DNA of 64,000 nt. It comes from Anaerospora hongkongensis (GTDB lineage Bacteria; Bacillota; Negativicutes; Sporomusales; DSM-15969). Every line of letters begins with the position of its first letter. Position 1 is the stretch's first letter. The stretch is taken from contig NZ_SLUI01000007.1 in assembly GCF_004339805.1 (NCBI RefSeq), positions 143,061-207,060 on the forward strand. Direction: 5' to 3'. The notes below the pieces were generated by a model. That model saw only the letters and a program-made list of their open reading frames with translations. It made no database searches and had not been told where the DNA came from. The position numbers were made by a program, and so were the translations under genes. Shown piece after piece: positions 7,833 through 16,414 of the stretch.

Positions 7833-8631
7833 ATTTGATCGTTGCTTCAAATAGCTGTACCATCTGGGGATCAAACAACGAGCCGCGGCTGCCGGCTATT
7901 TTGATGATAGCCTGTCGGGGGCTGTTGTTTTTCATCATCAGCCTGTCGTAATGATCGGCAACAGTAATCAGGCGGGCAAACTCAGCAATTTGCATTCTGC
8001 GGAATCCGAGCGGACCGCTGCCGTCAAAGCATTCATGATGCTGGAGGCATACTAGCGAAATAATCATGTCTATGTCCATATTGGTGCGCAGTTTTTCAAA
8101 GCCAAGATGGGTATGCTGTATGTTTTCTTCCTGGAATGCATGACCCATACCACAGTCGTGAATTAGCGCGCACATTCCTAAATATTCGAGGTTAAGAAAA
8201 TCATAACCACGGGACAGTCCCATATTAAGAGCGAGGAGGGTTGCACGGAGGCTATGAAAAAACAGGGGTTCACATTGCAAAATGGACTCCAGCAAACTCT
8301 GAATGGCCGGCCTCTCTAAGATGGCATATATAATTTGCTCAAGCTTAGCCGTGTTGGCCTGGATGTTGATCTTTTTATCTTCCGATAAAGCCTGAAACAA
8401 TGCGGCAAGTGTGCTGATGGTATGTTTTACGGCAGGTGAATATACAGGAGGAGGGGAAGGATTTGCTTCTACCTCGACCATCAGGCTTTGGATCTTGAAG
8501 TTGCGCAAGCGCTTAATATAGGATTCGGTGAGAACTATTCCCCGGGCAATGAGAATAAGTCCCTGAGAATCACAGATGGTGCGGCCCACAACCATACCCG
8601 GCTTTAATTCATATAATGAGCATGCATTCAC
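7831..8631 (-). CDS. HD domain protein, divergent HD-GYP type
   Basis: A 266-residue protein with the same layout as the plus-strand HD-GYP protein at 5528: a short N-terminal domain (SLYELKPGMVVGRTI) and an HD-GYP-like C-terminus. The motifs are altered: HDCGM in place of HDIGK, and HHECFDGSGPLG in place of HHExxDGxGYP, so the GYP Tyr-Pro is lost. Metal residues HD and HH are retained. It may be weakly active or act as a binding protein. Start is GTG at 8631 with AGGTGA upstream; no in-frame ATG lies nearby. The receiver gene is 10 bp upstream in the same unit. Confidence 0.8.
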   Translation of the reverse strand: MNACSLYELKPGMVVGRTICDSQGLILIARGIVLTESYIKRLRNFKIQSLMVEVEANPSPPPVYSPAVKHTISTLAALFQALSEDKKINIQANTAKLEQIIYAILERPAIQSLLESILQCEPLFFHSLRATLLALNMGLSRGYDFLNLEYLGMCALIHDCGMGHAFQEENIQHTHLGFEKLRTNMDIDMIISLVCLQHHECFDGSGPLGFRRMQIAEFARLITVADHYDRLMMKNNSPRQAIIKIAGSRGSLFDPQMVQLFEATIK

Positions 8632-8641
8632 TCCCGGTCAC

Positions 8642-9010
8642 CTACCTGACTAAAGCGCTGGCTTCAGATAATACTTGTAAGGCGGTATCTCTTTTCAGTG
8701 GTTTGGCCAGTACGGCAAAGGCGCCGTATTTTATGGCTTCGTCAGAGATATACTGCTGATTGCCTAATGCAGATACCATAATAATCTTCACTTTTTTATC
8801 GATAAGCGAAAAAATTTTAAGTGTGCCTAAGCCATCCAGATCGGGCATCGTAATATCCAAAAAAATAATCTCCGGTTGAAAGCTGCGATGCTTTTCCAGT
8901 GCTTCAATCCCATTTTCTGCCTCAGCAAATTCAATACCAGAGAATTCTGCTAAGTGGTGTTTTAGTGTAGTCCGTGAGAGTTCTGAATCATCTACCAGAA
9001 GTACACGCAT
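8642..9010 (-). CDS. Single-domain response regulator (CheY-like)
   Basis: A 122-residue receiver domain: VLLVDDSELSR at the N-terminus, phospho-acceptor Asp in IFLDITMPD, MVSALG and the Lys in VLAKPLKR. The start is ATG at 9010; an upstream ATG at 9022 encloses the ribosome site GGAGGG and so cannot be the start. It precedes the divergent HD protein by 10 bp on the minus strand and mirrors the receiver/HD-GYP pair on the plus strand. Probably the signal input for the HD protein. Confidence 0.88.
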   Translation of the reverse strand: MRVLLVDDSELSRTTLKHHLAEFSGIEFAEAENGIEALEKHRSFQPEIIFLDITMPDLDGLGTLKIFSLIDKKVKIIMVSALGNQQYISDEAIKYGAFAVLAKPLKRDTALQVLSEASALVR

Positions 9011-9021
9011 GATACCCTCCA

Positions 9022-9051
9022 TAAAAAAAGATATGCCGTGGGGGCATATCT
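9022..9051 (-). terminator. Rho-independent terminator after the NUDIX gene
   Basis: On the minus strand: AGATATGCC, loop, GGCATATCT, then seven T (complement of A run 9023-9029). It sits between the NUDIX stop and the ribosome site of the receiver gene. Confidence 0.8.
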
Positions 9052-9550
9052 AGCTATTCGTCGCTTTACTGTAGCGGGTTTCAAGGCCCAATAATTGTTC
9101 CAGACGGTCAATAAAGGCTCGCTGGGACAATTCAATTTTATTTCTAGCGGCAGAGGCAGTAAAGAAGCCTAACCGGTCTACTTCAGGGAAGAAACACCGT
9201 TGGCCGGAGGCCGGCGGCCATTCCATTTCGAACAAATTGCTGTTAACCGGAAGAGCGGGATTGCAATTACCGTAAAATGCCCAGATATAAATTCGTTTTC
9301 CGTCTCGTTCGGTAACTTTTCCCAGGGAAAATAATTTTTCTCCGGTATAGGTTCGACCGGTTTCCTCGGTAAATTCCCGCAGCGCTGCCGCCGGGATTGT
9401 TTCATGGGGCTCTACATGGCCTTTGGGAATACTCCAATAGCCATTATCCTTGTTGGTATAAAGCGGCCCGCCGGGATGAGCGAGCAAGACTTCCAGGTTT
9501 CCCTTATGCCAGCGATACATCATTAGTCCAGCGCTAACCTTAGTAAGCAT
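9050..9550 (-). CDS. NUDIX hydrolase
   Basis: A 166-residue NUDIX protein. The NUDIX box is complete: GHVEPHETIPAAALREFTEE followed by TG (about residues 44-65), matching Gx5Ex7REUxEExGU, which binds Mg2+ and hydrolyses nucleoside diphosphate derivatives. YWSIPKGHVE before the box is the arrangement seen in Ap4A-type and diadenosine hydrolase-like NUDIX proteins, but substrate is not certain. Start ATG at 9550 follows GAGGATGG. It is a single-gene unit on the minus strand, ended by its own terminator. Confidence 0.9.
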   Translation of the reverse strand: MLTKVSAGLMMYRWHKGNLEVLLAHPGGPLYTNKDNGYWSIPKGHVEPHETIPAAALREFTEETGRTYTGEKLFSLGKVTERDGKRIYIWAFYGNCNPALPVNSNLFEMEWPPASGQRCFFPEVDRLGFFTASAARNKIELSQRAFIDRLEQLLGLETRYSKATNS

Positions 9551-9641
9551 CTAACCATCCTCACTTTCGCAGCCGACTTTACGTTTAGTGTATCACAGGA
9601 AGCGGCTTCCTGTTTTAACAGAATGTAAAGGCTTTGTTAAA

Positions 9642-10256
9642 TTACAGTTTAATAATAGACGCGATTCCCAGAAGAATAATAATCGTGCCTGCCAGCTTGT
9701 TAATCCGCGTCAGAGCCCGGGCTGTCACTTTTTTGCGCAAGAGCTGTACGATACAGGTGAGCGTGACCCACCACAACGCTGAGCCGCAAAATACGCCGAA
9801 AGCAGCTAGTGCTGCGGAAACTGCATTCGTAACGAGTACGGCAACTCCCAGTGAGGAAAACAGCGCAATAAATGTGAAGAGCGTAATGGGATTGGTTAAA
9901 GTTAATAGAAAGATGCCTGCAAAAAGCTTATACAGGCCGGTGGCGGCAGTTTTATCGGCACTATTTTCCTGCACAACGGCATGCAGTGTTCTGAAGCCCA
10001 GATAAATGATAAACAATCCGCCTCCCCAACGAAAAGCGGTATGATATTGCAGGATAAAATCAGTAATAAAGCTTAACCCGGCGGCTGCGGCATAGCCATA
10101 CACCGTGTCGGCGACTGCTGCCCCCAGCCCTACTGTAAGTCCGGCAATATACCCGTCTGTTAATGTGCGCCGGATGCAGATCAGATTCACCGGACCGATA
10201 GGTGCTGCAAGAAAAAAACCGCTAAAGATACAGGTAAGTAAGAGGTTGTAGTCCAT
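9642..10256 (-). CDS. LysE family exporter
   Basis: A 204-residue membrane protein of the LysE/RhtB amino-acid exporter superfamily. Seen: N-terminal GFFLAAPIGPVNLICIRRTL (the conserved P-G-P/P-I-G-P loop), the ADTVYGYAAAAG second helix and LLTLTNPITLFTFIALF near residue 120, with six hydrophobic segments. ATG at 10256 has CAGGAGA upstream at good spacing; the 18 extra residues of the longer frame are rejected. The exported compound is unknown. It is divergent from the CoA-ligase-like gene at 10398. Confidence 0.88.
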   Translation of the reverse strand: MDYNLLLTCIFSGFFLAAPIGPVNLICIRRTLTDGYIAGLTVGLGAAVADTVYGYAAAAGLSFITDFILQYHTAFRWGGGLFIIYLGFRTLHAVVQENSADKTAATGLYKLFAGIFLLTLTNPITLFTFIALFSSLGVAVLVTNAVSAALAAFGVFCGSALWWVTLTCIVQLLRKKVTARALTRINKLAGTIIILLGIASIIKL

Positions 10257-10397
10257 AAGCGATCTCCTGTAGAGAAATTTCTTTAACAGTGTCGGTGAAA
10301 AAACGGTCAATTATACTCTGGTGTTTCAGCAAATGTATAAGGGGGAACAGCCCGGAAATAACTATAAACAAGGGATTGACTTTTAGGGAGAATACAA

Positions 10398-11726
10398 ATG
10401 ATAACTGAGGTTTTGGATCGAGCCTTACGGCGCTTTGAAGCAAGAAATGTACAGCCGGGAATTATAAAAAAGGCAGGCCCGCTTTTACGGCGCATGGTGC
10501 AAAACGGATTGCGTCCCGAATTAATTACGGCGATACAGCAGCAGCGGCTGGGTGATACAATCCGGTACGTCGCTACTCATTCGCCGTTTTACCGCCGTAT
10601 GTTTACCGAGTCGGGCATACACCCCGATGATATCCGTTCAATCAGCGATTTAGAGAAGCTGCCTTTTACCACTGCGGGAGATTTGCGGCAGTGGGAGGAG
10701 TTTCTTTGTGTGCCGGAAGAAAAGCTGGCTGCTGTTTATACTACCTCCGGTACAACCGGCGAACCGAAAAGGGTATATTACACTTTTCGGGAAATACAGG
10801 CTTTGTCCAATTTGTATGGAATAGCTGTCCGGCTTGCTCATCAAGGCAGGCTGATTGCGCTGATTGCCATGCCTGTCGGTCACGGACTGTGGATTGGCGG
10901 GGCCAGTGTGCAGCGCGCTGTTGAACGGGCAGGTGGTTTGCCGCTCAACGTTGGCGCTGATGATCCCCGGGAAACGATCAAATGGATGCAGCGCTTTGCT
11001 CCGAATATCTTGTTTTCCTCAACGTCTTATCTGACCGCACTGACCAGGGAAGCGCAGCAATCCGGTTTTCACATGCCTCTTGATAAAATCATCCTTGCCG
11101 GTGAACTAGTCACGGCAGAGCATAAAGCCGTGTTTTCACAATACTGGGGGGCTGCTGTTTTTGACAGCTATGGTTCTACCGAAATTGGCGGTGCCCAGAC
11201 GATTGCGATGCCGGAGTGTTGTGCCTTTCACCTGAATGATTTTCATCTGATAACGGAGATTATTGATCCTGTTTCCGGTAAGCCGTCCCAGGAGGGAGAA
11301 CTGGTATTTACTACAATTCGCCGGGAAGGCATGCCCTTGGTGCGCTACCGTTCAGGTGATAAGGCACAATGGGCTGAATGCGGCTGCTGGCTACCACTAC
11401 AGGCGGTTACGATAAAAGGGCGGACTGATGATATGATTGTTGCCGGCGACATGAATTTTTACGGGCGTGTGATTGCTGATGCCGTAGGACGTGTACCTGG
11501 GTCAACCGGCAGGGTAGCCGTAGTGGTGGAAAAAGAGAGGCTGGCTGACAAAATAACGGTAAAAGCAGAAGGGCAGGCAGACCGCACCGTCGTGGAAAAC
11601 GCTTTGCTCGCAGAATATCCGCAGCTAATGGTCAATACAAAGAATGGGAGTCTGCTTTTGGCTATTGAAATTGTGCAGGATTTGGGTAAGCAAATAAAAA
11701 ATGTAAAGGTGCATGATTTGCGCTGA
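10398..11726 (+). CDS. Phenylacetate-CoA ligase-like adenylate-forming enzyme
   Basis: A 442-residue member of the PaaK/AMP-dependent synthetase family. The P-loop TTSGTTGEPKRVYYT (about residues 115-129), the adenine motif DSYGSTEIGG (about 255) and LVRYRSGDKA (about 315) are all present. These enzymes activate aromatic or other carboxylates to acyl-AMP and then acyl-CoA. Residues for phenylacetate specificity cannot be judged here, and no phenylacetate genes are near, so the substrate is open. ATG at 10398 follows AGGGAGA. It is a single-gene unit with its own terminator. Confidence 0.85.
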   Translation: MITEVLDRALRRFEARNVQPGIIKKAGPLLRRMVQNGLRPELITAIQQQRLGDTIRYVATHSPFYRRMFTESGIHPDDIRSISDLEKLPFTTAGDLRQWEEFLCVPEEKLAAVYTTSGTTGEPKRVYYTFREIQALSNLYGIAVRLAHQGRLIALIAMPVGHGLWIGGASVQRAVERAGGLPLNVGADDPRETIKWMQRFAPNILFSSTSYLTALTREAQQSGFHMPLDKIILAGELVTAEHKAVFSQYWGAAVFDSYGSTEIGGAQTIAMPECCAFHLNDFHLITEIIDPVSGKPSQEGELVFTTIRREGMPLVRYRSGDKAQWAECGCWLPLQAVTIKGRTDDMIVAGDMNFYGRVIADAVGRVPGSTGRVAVVVEKERLADKITVKAEGQADRTVVENALLAEYPQLMVNTKNGSLLLAIEIVQDLGKQIKNVKVHDLR

Positions 11727-11738
11727 ATGTAGGATATG

Positions 11739-11782
11739 AGGGGGCCGCAGGCTTTTAAAAAGCACAATGCGGCCTCTTTTTT
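11739..11782 (+). terminator. Rho-independent terminator
   Basis: Stem GGGGCCGCA.../...TGCGGCCTC with a GCTTTTAAAAAGC core, followed by TCTTTTTT. It ends the CoA-ligase-like gene. Confidence 0.85.
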
Positions 11783-11898
11783 ATGATTATTTTGTCATCT
11801 TAGTGGCAATCCCAGGGTGAATACGGATGGAATGAAATTTGACGCATAATCTCTATGGCCCGGTACATATAGGTATAAAAACTGCCGGAGGAGTAGTC

Positions 11899-13440
11899 GT
11901 GGGCAATAGGGAATTGGCACAGCTTAAAAAATCCTTCTTATGCAAAAATTGCAACAAGATTCGTATTGTGCAATTACAGGCATGTGTGCCGGAATGTGAC
12001 TGCAGTGAGGAACTTACCTTTACTTCGGTTTTTGATTTTTATGCTAATTTATACTACCATCTTGATAACGTAAATTATGCCGATTACGAAACGATTTGCA
12101 ATGAATTTAATGATGAACAGATTAAGGATAAAGTAGACAATCTATTATTCCGTCATTTGCCCGAAGGGGAACTGACGGTGTATCCGGTAAATTCCAGCGA
12201 TTATCTGCAGCTTGTTATTAAGCTGTTTAAGCAGACGGTTGCCAGTTGTCAAACGGCAAATGATATTCTACTGGTGGCAGTGAACTGGCTCTTCTTTTTA
12301 AGTAATACGATGAAAGAGCTTAGAAAGCTGCAGCAGCATGATTCTTATTTCGGGAGAAATCTGGCACCGATTCCTACAATCCGGGGACCGCTGCTTTACC
12401 GGGTCGATTCATCGATAAAGGCTTATTTAGAGCGCTTTGAAGCAATCGTTGATCCCAATTATATATTGCTGAGGAAGAAGGTCTATTTTTTTCTGGTACG
12501 GGAAGAGTACCCCTATTATAATGTAACCCATAAATACATCAGTTTATCAAAGCGCTGGGCAGATATTGATAACTATGTAGGCAACCTTAGTTTTTGCTTC
12601 TTCTCTTATAACTTTTCTCTGCTTAACGATTATGTGCTGTCACTGAAAGATAGTGATGATGGAAATTACATTTTTTCCTTTGCCAATATACGGAGCAATA
12701 AGCGCAGTGAATACACAAAAAAATTCCGGACGATTATAACTGATAAGACGGAGATCAATTTTATTATGGCGCCCGAGCTGTCTACTCCGATTGATGCGCA
12801 AAAAGAAATGATTGCTGTCATTAAGCGGCAAAAGCGAAAGCAGCTTATATTTGCCATAACCGGTTCTTTTCATGTTTGTGAAGGGGATATCAGTTCACAG
12901 CCGCAGAATCGGGAACGGATTTATAATTACGCTCAAGTTGTCAATCATGAGGGCAGCACGCTCTATGATCTGTATAAAATGAACCGTTTTATTATTCATA
13001 AAAGTGATAAAAACCAGGCTGAGCTGCCTGTGTTTGTGGAGAAGAGCGGGACTGAACAGAATGCATATGATAAAAGAGATATTGTGCTGTTTGATACTTT
13101 GCTGGGGCGAATCGCATTTTTAATTTGTGTGGATCTCATTAATTTCAGTATCGATGAAATCTTAATCGACAGGCAGGTTGATGTTGTTTTTGTTATTTCC
13201 ATGACGCCAAATCCAGCCGGGGGCAAGTTCATACGGAAGATGCAAGAGCTAAGTGAGGGCTGCGGCGCAGTGGTATTCCTGTGCAATAATCCCGGTTCAG
13301 CACAAGTTGGCGGTGAAAATTTGCGTGGTCTTGCTCATTTTCCGTTGATAAAGAAAGTATTTAAGACACACGAAACGGCACGAATCTATACGTTGGAAGA
13401 AATGCTGCGCGGCCAGACAAGAGCAGACCGGGGTGAATAA
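11899..13440 (+). CDS. Nitrilase-fold protein with N-terminal zinc ribbon
   Basis: A 513-residue protein that I cannot name. The N-terminus has a likely zinc ribbon (CKNC, then C-x3-C-x-C within residues 15-38). About 270 residues of unrecognised sequence follow. The C-terminal half resembles carbon-nitrogen hydrolases: catalytic Glu in FIMAPELSTP, Lys in LYDLYKMNRF and Cys in AFLICVDLIN, in the right order. GTG at 11899 has GGAGGA six bases upstream, so the 20 residues before it are rejected. It looks more AT-rich than its neighbours. The winged-helix gene follows after 63 bp and may be its regulator or partner. Confidence 0.6.
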   Translation: MGNRELAQLKKSFLCKNCNKIRIVQLQACVPECDCSEELTFTSVFDFYANLYYHLDNVNYADYETICNEFNDEQIKDKVDNLLFRHLPEGELTVYPVNSSDYLQLVIKLFKQTVASCQTANDILLVAVNWLFFLSNTMKELRKLQQHDSYFGRNLAPIPTIRGPLLYRVDSSIKAYLERFEAIVDPNYILLRKKVYFFLVREEYPYYNVTHKYISLSKRWADIDNYVGNLSFCFFSYNFSLLNDYVLSLKDSDDGNYIFSFANIRSNKRSEYTKKFRTIITDKTEINFIMAPELSTPIDAQKEMIAVIKRQKRKQLIFAITGSFHVCEGDISSQPQNRERIYNYAQVVNHEGSTLYDLYKMNRFIIHKSDKNQAELPVFVEKSGTEQNAYDKRDIVLFDTLLGRIAFLICVDLINFSIDEILIDRQVDVVFVISMTPNPAGGKFIRKMQELSEGCGAVVFLCNNPGSAQVGGENLRGLAHFPLIKKVFKTHETARIYTLEEMLRGQTRADRGE

Positions 13441-13503
13441 AAAGTGAACAATTAGTGAACTATCGGGAGGATGGAACATATACTACAGTGGAGGTGAAGG
13501 CAG

Positions 13504-14370
13504 GTGAGAGCTTTGCGGTTTTCTCAGTGGCAAAGAAGCTATGCAGTTGACCCCGGGGCCGGTAAAATTTTATTTTCCCTCACCCAAGAAGTAGTTGGCG
13601 TAAGCCGGAAATTAGCAAATAAAAAACAATTGGTCGAAGCATTAGATGATATCGGCCTGCCGCTGGAGCAAAGTATCGCGGAACAGGAAATTACTCATAT
13701 TGCTATGTATCATACGGGTATGTGTGTATGGCTGAGTTATGCGATCAGCATTGCGAAGCCTTGTAATGAAGCCGAACTGGCAGAATATATACGGCAATGG
13801 CAGGACTGCAGTGATAGTCCTGAGGCTCAGGAGGCTTTGATTGGTATCATTCAGCTGCTTGCCCATTCTATTCATCGTTCAACTCATAAAGAACGGCCTG
13901 GCTGGGATGTACGGAACTATACAGCCGGTGCCGGAACACGGGAAACCGAATGGACAAAAGATTATAATATCGGAATGGCACGGGGGCTGCTTGTCCTGAT
14001 TGAAGAGCTAATTACCTTGTGTCAGCTGGATTTAACGATTATGAATTTAACCGGTCTGGAGAAGTCGGTATTAGCCTGTATTGCTGAGAAGCCGCGGATT
14101 ACACCGACTGAGATCCTTAAGAGGCTAGAAAAAGATAACCGGCAGCAAATGAGCAATATTCTTCGCAGTTTGAAAGCGCGGCATTTGGTAGATTCTTATG
14201 AAGCAGGCCGGCATAACTGGTATAACTTAACCCCGGAAGGCTACCAAATTATCAGCTGCATTCATCAGGATGAAGAAGCAGCTGCGGCTGAAAACAGGGA
14301 AAATGCGTTTCCAGAAACTGCAATTGCTGAATTTAACTATAGTGCCTTTGCACTGCCTGCTAAGGCATAG
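13504..14370 (+). CDS. Winged-helix protein of unknown role
   Basis: A 288-residue protein with a MarR-like winged helix near the C-terminus (about residues 182-255: TGLEKSVLACIAEKPRITPT, EILKRL, SNILRSLKARHLV, HNWYNLTPEGYQII). The N-terminal 170 residues are mainly helical and not recognised. GTG at 13504 follows GAGGTG at 13491-13496. It lies 63 bp after the nitrilase-fold gene on the same strand with no terminator between, so they are likely co-transcribed. DNA binding is inferred from the fold; targets are unknown. Confidence 0.6.
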   Translation: MRALRFSQWQRSYAVDPGAGKILFSLTQEVVGVSRKLANKKQLVEALDDIGLPLEQSIAEQEITHIAMYHTGMCVWLSYAISIAKPCNEAELAEYIRQWQDCSDSPEAQEALIGIIQLLAHSIHRSTHKERPGWDVRNYTAGAGTRETEWTKDYNIGMARGLLVLIEELITLCQLDLTIMNLTGLEKSVLACIAEKPRITPTEILKRLEKDNRQQMSNILRSLKARHLVDSYEAGRHNWYNLTPEGYQIISCIHQDEEAAAAENRENAFPETAIAEFNYSAFALPAKA

Positions 14371-14376
14371 GATAAT

Positions 14377-14413
14377 AAAACTCCTGCCAAGTAAAATCGG
14401 GCAGGAGTTTTAT
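14377..14413 (+). terminator. Rho-independent terminator
   Basis: Perfect stem AAAACTCCTGCC/GGCAGGAGTTTT with an 11-base loop. It ends the nitrilase/winged-helix unit. Confidence 0.85.
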
Positions 14414-14461
14414 CGTGCGGATTCCGAGCGGATAATGACTATCTTATGATAAAACATATCA

Positions 14462-14490
14462 TTGACGAAAAATGGAATATCCACTATAAT
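14462..14490 (+). promoter_or_regulatory. Vegetative promoter for the SYLF gene
   Basis: TTGACG (14462-14467), 17-base spacer, TATAAT (14485-14490): close to the housekeeping consensus. A second ACTATAAT-like block lies just downstream at 14494-14501. The SYLF gene starts about 115 bp downstream. Confidence 0.65.
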
Positions 14491-14604
14491 TTAACTATAA
14501 TCTAGTGCAAGTTACTGATAATGAAACCCTATTATCTTTTGTACATCTCGGAAATATGAGGGGGATGAAGAACTGGTTATAGAGTGAAAAAGGAGGTAAG
14601 TCTT

Positions 14605-15177
14605 ATGCGCTTGGGAATATTTATGAAAGCTTTTCTAGTGGCTATGATCATGCTGAGCATGATGGCCGGCGCTGTCAGTGCAGCGACGGTAGGAGAAAAA
14701 CGTCAGGCTATCCGCAATATGACGAGAGAAACGCTGGATGAAATTTATCGTGTTCAACCTAAGGCCAGAGATGTGGTTGCTAATGCCGCAGGCTATGCCG
14801 CATTTTCCATTACTGATGTTAAACTGGGCTTCTTAGGAGGTGGGGGCGGCAAAGGGATGGCTGTAAACAACAGCACCGGCCAGGAGACTTTTATGAAAAC
14901 CGGGGCAGTACAAGTTGGCCTGGGGCTGGGAGTAAAAAAATATAACGTACTTTTTGTGTTTGAGACAGAGAAGGCACTTGCTGATTTTGCCGACAGCGGC
15001 TGGGACTTGGGTGGACAGGCTACAATTGCGGCAACTGACAGTGTCAATGGGGATTCCCTGGAGGGAGCTGTTTCAGCAGGACCTGATACCTGGATGTATC
15101 AATTAACTGATAAAGGCCTTGAAGCCAGCTTAACCGTTAGGGGTATCCGGTATTTTAGGGATAAAGACTTAAATTAA
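14605..15177 (+). CDS. SYLF (YSC84-like) domain secreted lipid-binding protein
   Basis: A 190-residue protein with a signal peptide (MRLGIFMKAFLVAMIMLSMM to AVSA, cut near residue 28) and a SYLF/DUF500 domain. Typical features: AAGYAAFSITDVKLGFLGGGGGKGMA, then GLGLGVKKYNVLFVFE, DSGWDLGGQATIAA and the late WMYQLTDKGLEASLTVRGI. Family members bind phosphoinositides in eukaryotes; bacterial ones are exported and of unclear role. ATG at 14605 has AAGGAGG eight bases upstream, better than the upstream GTG at 14584. A small coiled-coil gene follows 46 bp later. Confidence 0.87.
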   Translation: MRLGIFMKAFLVAMIMLSMMAGAVSAATVGEKRQAIRNMTRETLDEIYRVQPKARDVVANAAGYAAFSITDVKLGFLGGGGGKGMAVNNSTGQETFMKTGAVQVGLGLGVKKYNVLFVFETEKALADFADSGWDLGGQATIAATDSVNGDSLEGAVSAGPDTWMYQLTDKGLEASLTVRGIRYFRDKDLN

Positions 15178-15223
15178 CTAACCATCTTTATAGAAAAAGT
15201 TTAATCGCTGGGAGGAAGGAAAC

Positions 15224-15511
15224 ATGGAAAAAAGACAACTATATATAAAGAAACTGGAAGAAAAACTGCTGGAATATGATGCAAAGCTGACGGAGCTGGA
15301 AGCAAAAGCTGCGGATATTCGGGAAGAGATGAAAACGGAGTATTTATCGCAGATCGATAGCCTCGAAACGAAACGGGAAGAGCTTGCCGTAAAATATGAA
15401 AAGCTGAAAGTATCTGGCGAGCAGGCCTGGGATGAAATCAAGACTGGAACAGAAAAAGCCTGGGATGAGCTGGAAGAGGCGATTGAAAAGGCTGTTGCTC
15501 ATTTCAAATAG
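15224..15511 (+). CDS. Small coiled-coil protein
   Basis: A 95-residue, highly charged protein. Almost all of it (residues 5-70) has heptad-like Leu spacing, predicting a coiled coil; the C-terminus contains two similar units EQAWDEIKTG and EKAWDELEEA. No signal peptide or membrane segment. ATG at 15224 follows GGGAGGAAGG. It lies 46 bp after the SYLF gene with no terminator between, then ends at a strong terminator, so it is second in that operon. Function unknown. Confidence 0.7.
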   Translation: MEKRQLYIKKLEEKLLEYDAKLTELEAKAADIREEMKTEYLSQIDSLETKREELAVKYEKLKVSGEQAWDEIKTGTEKAWDELEEAIEKAVAHFK

Positions 15512-15530
15512 TTAGATAAGTGTTTTTTAA

Positions 15531-15563
15531 GCCTAAGAAGCTGCTGGCTTCTTAGGCTTTTTT
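15531..15563 (+). terminator. Rho-independent terminator
   Basis: Perfect ten-base stem GCCTAAGAAG/CTTCTTAGGC with a seven-base loop and six T. It ends the SYLF/coiled-coil unit. Confidence 0.88.
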
Positions 15564-15643
15564 GATTCCCGCATGTTTTGTGATTACGGACATGCTTTTC
15601 TGTTAGGTCTGATTCATGTTAGAATAGCTATAAGGGGTGACTT

Positions 15644-16003
15644 ATGAAAATTGCTATTTTAGTGAGAGAAGAAACCATGCAGCGCTGTACGGGCAAAGGT
15701 TGCCTGAACGCATTTTTTCAGAGGAAGGATGCTTTTGACGGATACGGAAATGATGCCGAGCTAGTTACGTTTTCGCATGCCGGTGGTGATATTGAACGTA
15801 AAATTGAGATGATGATAAAAAACGGTGTAGAGGTAGTGCATTTATCATCCTGTATGCGGGGCAAAGCAGCAAATTATGAAGAATTGGCGATGCGCCTTTG
15901 TGAACATTTTGATGTTGTTGGCTATACTCATGGCGGGGCAGACGGCAAGGAACAGGCAACCATATCGAAAAAGAAACTCACTGTGATTCCTAACGAAAAA
16001 TAA
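15644..16003 (+). CDS. CGGC domain protein
   Basis: A 119-residue protein of the CGGC family (putative metal-binding). Seen: MKIAILVREETMQRCTGKGC with the paired cysteines, FSHAGGDIERKIEMMIKNGV (the family usually has a G-C/G-G-C loop here), HLSSCMRGKA, and GYTHGG at the C-terminus. Members are proposed to bind metal through Cys and His; no enzyme activity is established. ATG at 15644 follows AAGGGG. Monocistronic. The terminator at 16311 could serve it if transcription continues through the 300-bp gap. Confidence 0.78.
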   Translation: MKIAILVREETMQRCTGKGCLNAFFQRKDAFDGYGNDAELVTFSHAGGDIERKIEMMIKNGVEVVHLSSCMRGKAANYEELAMRLCEHFDVVGYTHGGADGKEQATISKKKLTVIPNEK

Positions 16004-16310
16004 AGCATACTTACGCGGCCAGCCAATAGGCCGGTTGAATTCGTTTGTTTACACCGATAGCCGGCTTTAAACGAATTTGTCTTACAGAGCTGCCTGTGAT
16101 AAGATATCTATTGTTGGCAGCAACAATGCCTGGAATGCTCGTAAGAGTTGATATGTCCAACCTACATGAGAAATTTGGGAATCGGATAGTTATGCGGCTG
16201 TCGGGCCATCTTGGAATGGATGACAAAAGCAGGCTTATGATACCCACCCTGCGAAAAAAGCAGGTTTGGACATAGAAACGGACGACATTTTGGGTTTAAA
16301 TTGAAATAGC
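16004..16310. other. Intergenic stretch, no confident gene
   Basis: About 300 bp without a recognisable gene. It holds an inverted repeat AATTCGTTT/AAACGAATT (about 16037-16079) and an open frame from TTG 16045 to 16275 (76 codons) that lacks a ribosome site and resembles nothing I know. It could be a long 3' untranslated region, a gene remnant or an unrecognised RNA ahead of the terminator at 16311. Confidence 0.4.
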
Positions 16311-16340
16311 AAGGACTTACCGAGACGGTAAGTCCTTTTT
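16311..16340 (+). terminator. Rho-independent terminator
   Basis: Perfect 11-base stem AAGGACTTACC/GGTAAGTCCTT with a five-base loop, then TTT. Confidence 0.8.
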
Positions 16341-16414
16341 AGTATTATTAAAGGATTTCACTACTCATATACTGAATATTTTCCAATACATAAGAATAAT
16401 AAGGAACGGTGAAA

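Noticed and set aside
16045..16275. 76-codon frame from TTG
   Set aside because: No ribosome site, starts inside an inverted repeat and no recognisable protein; left as an intergenic note.
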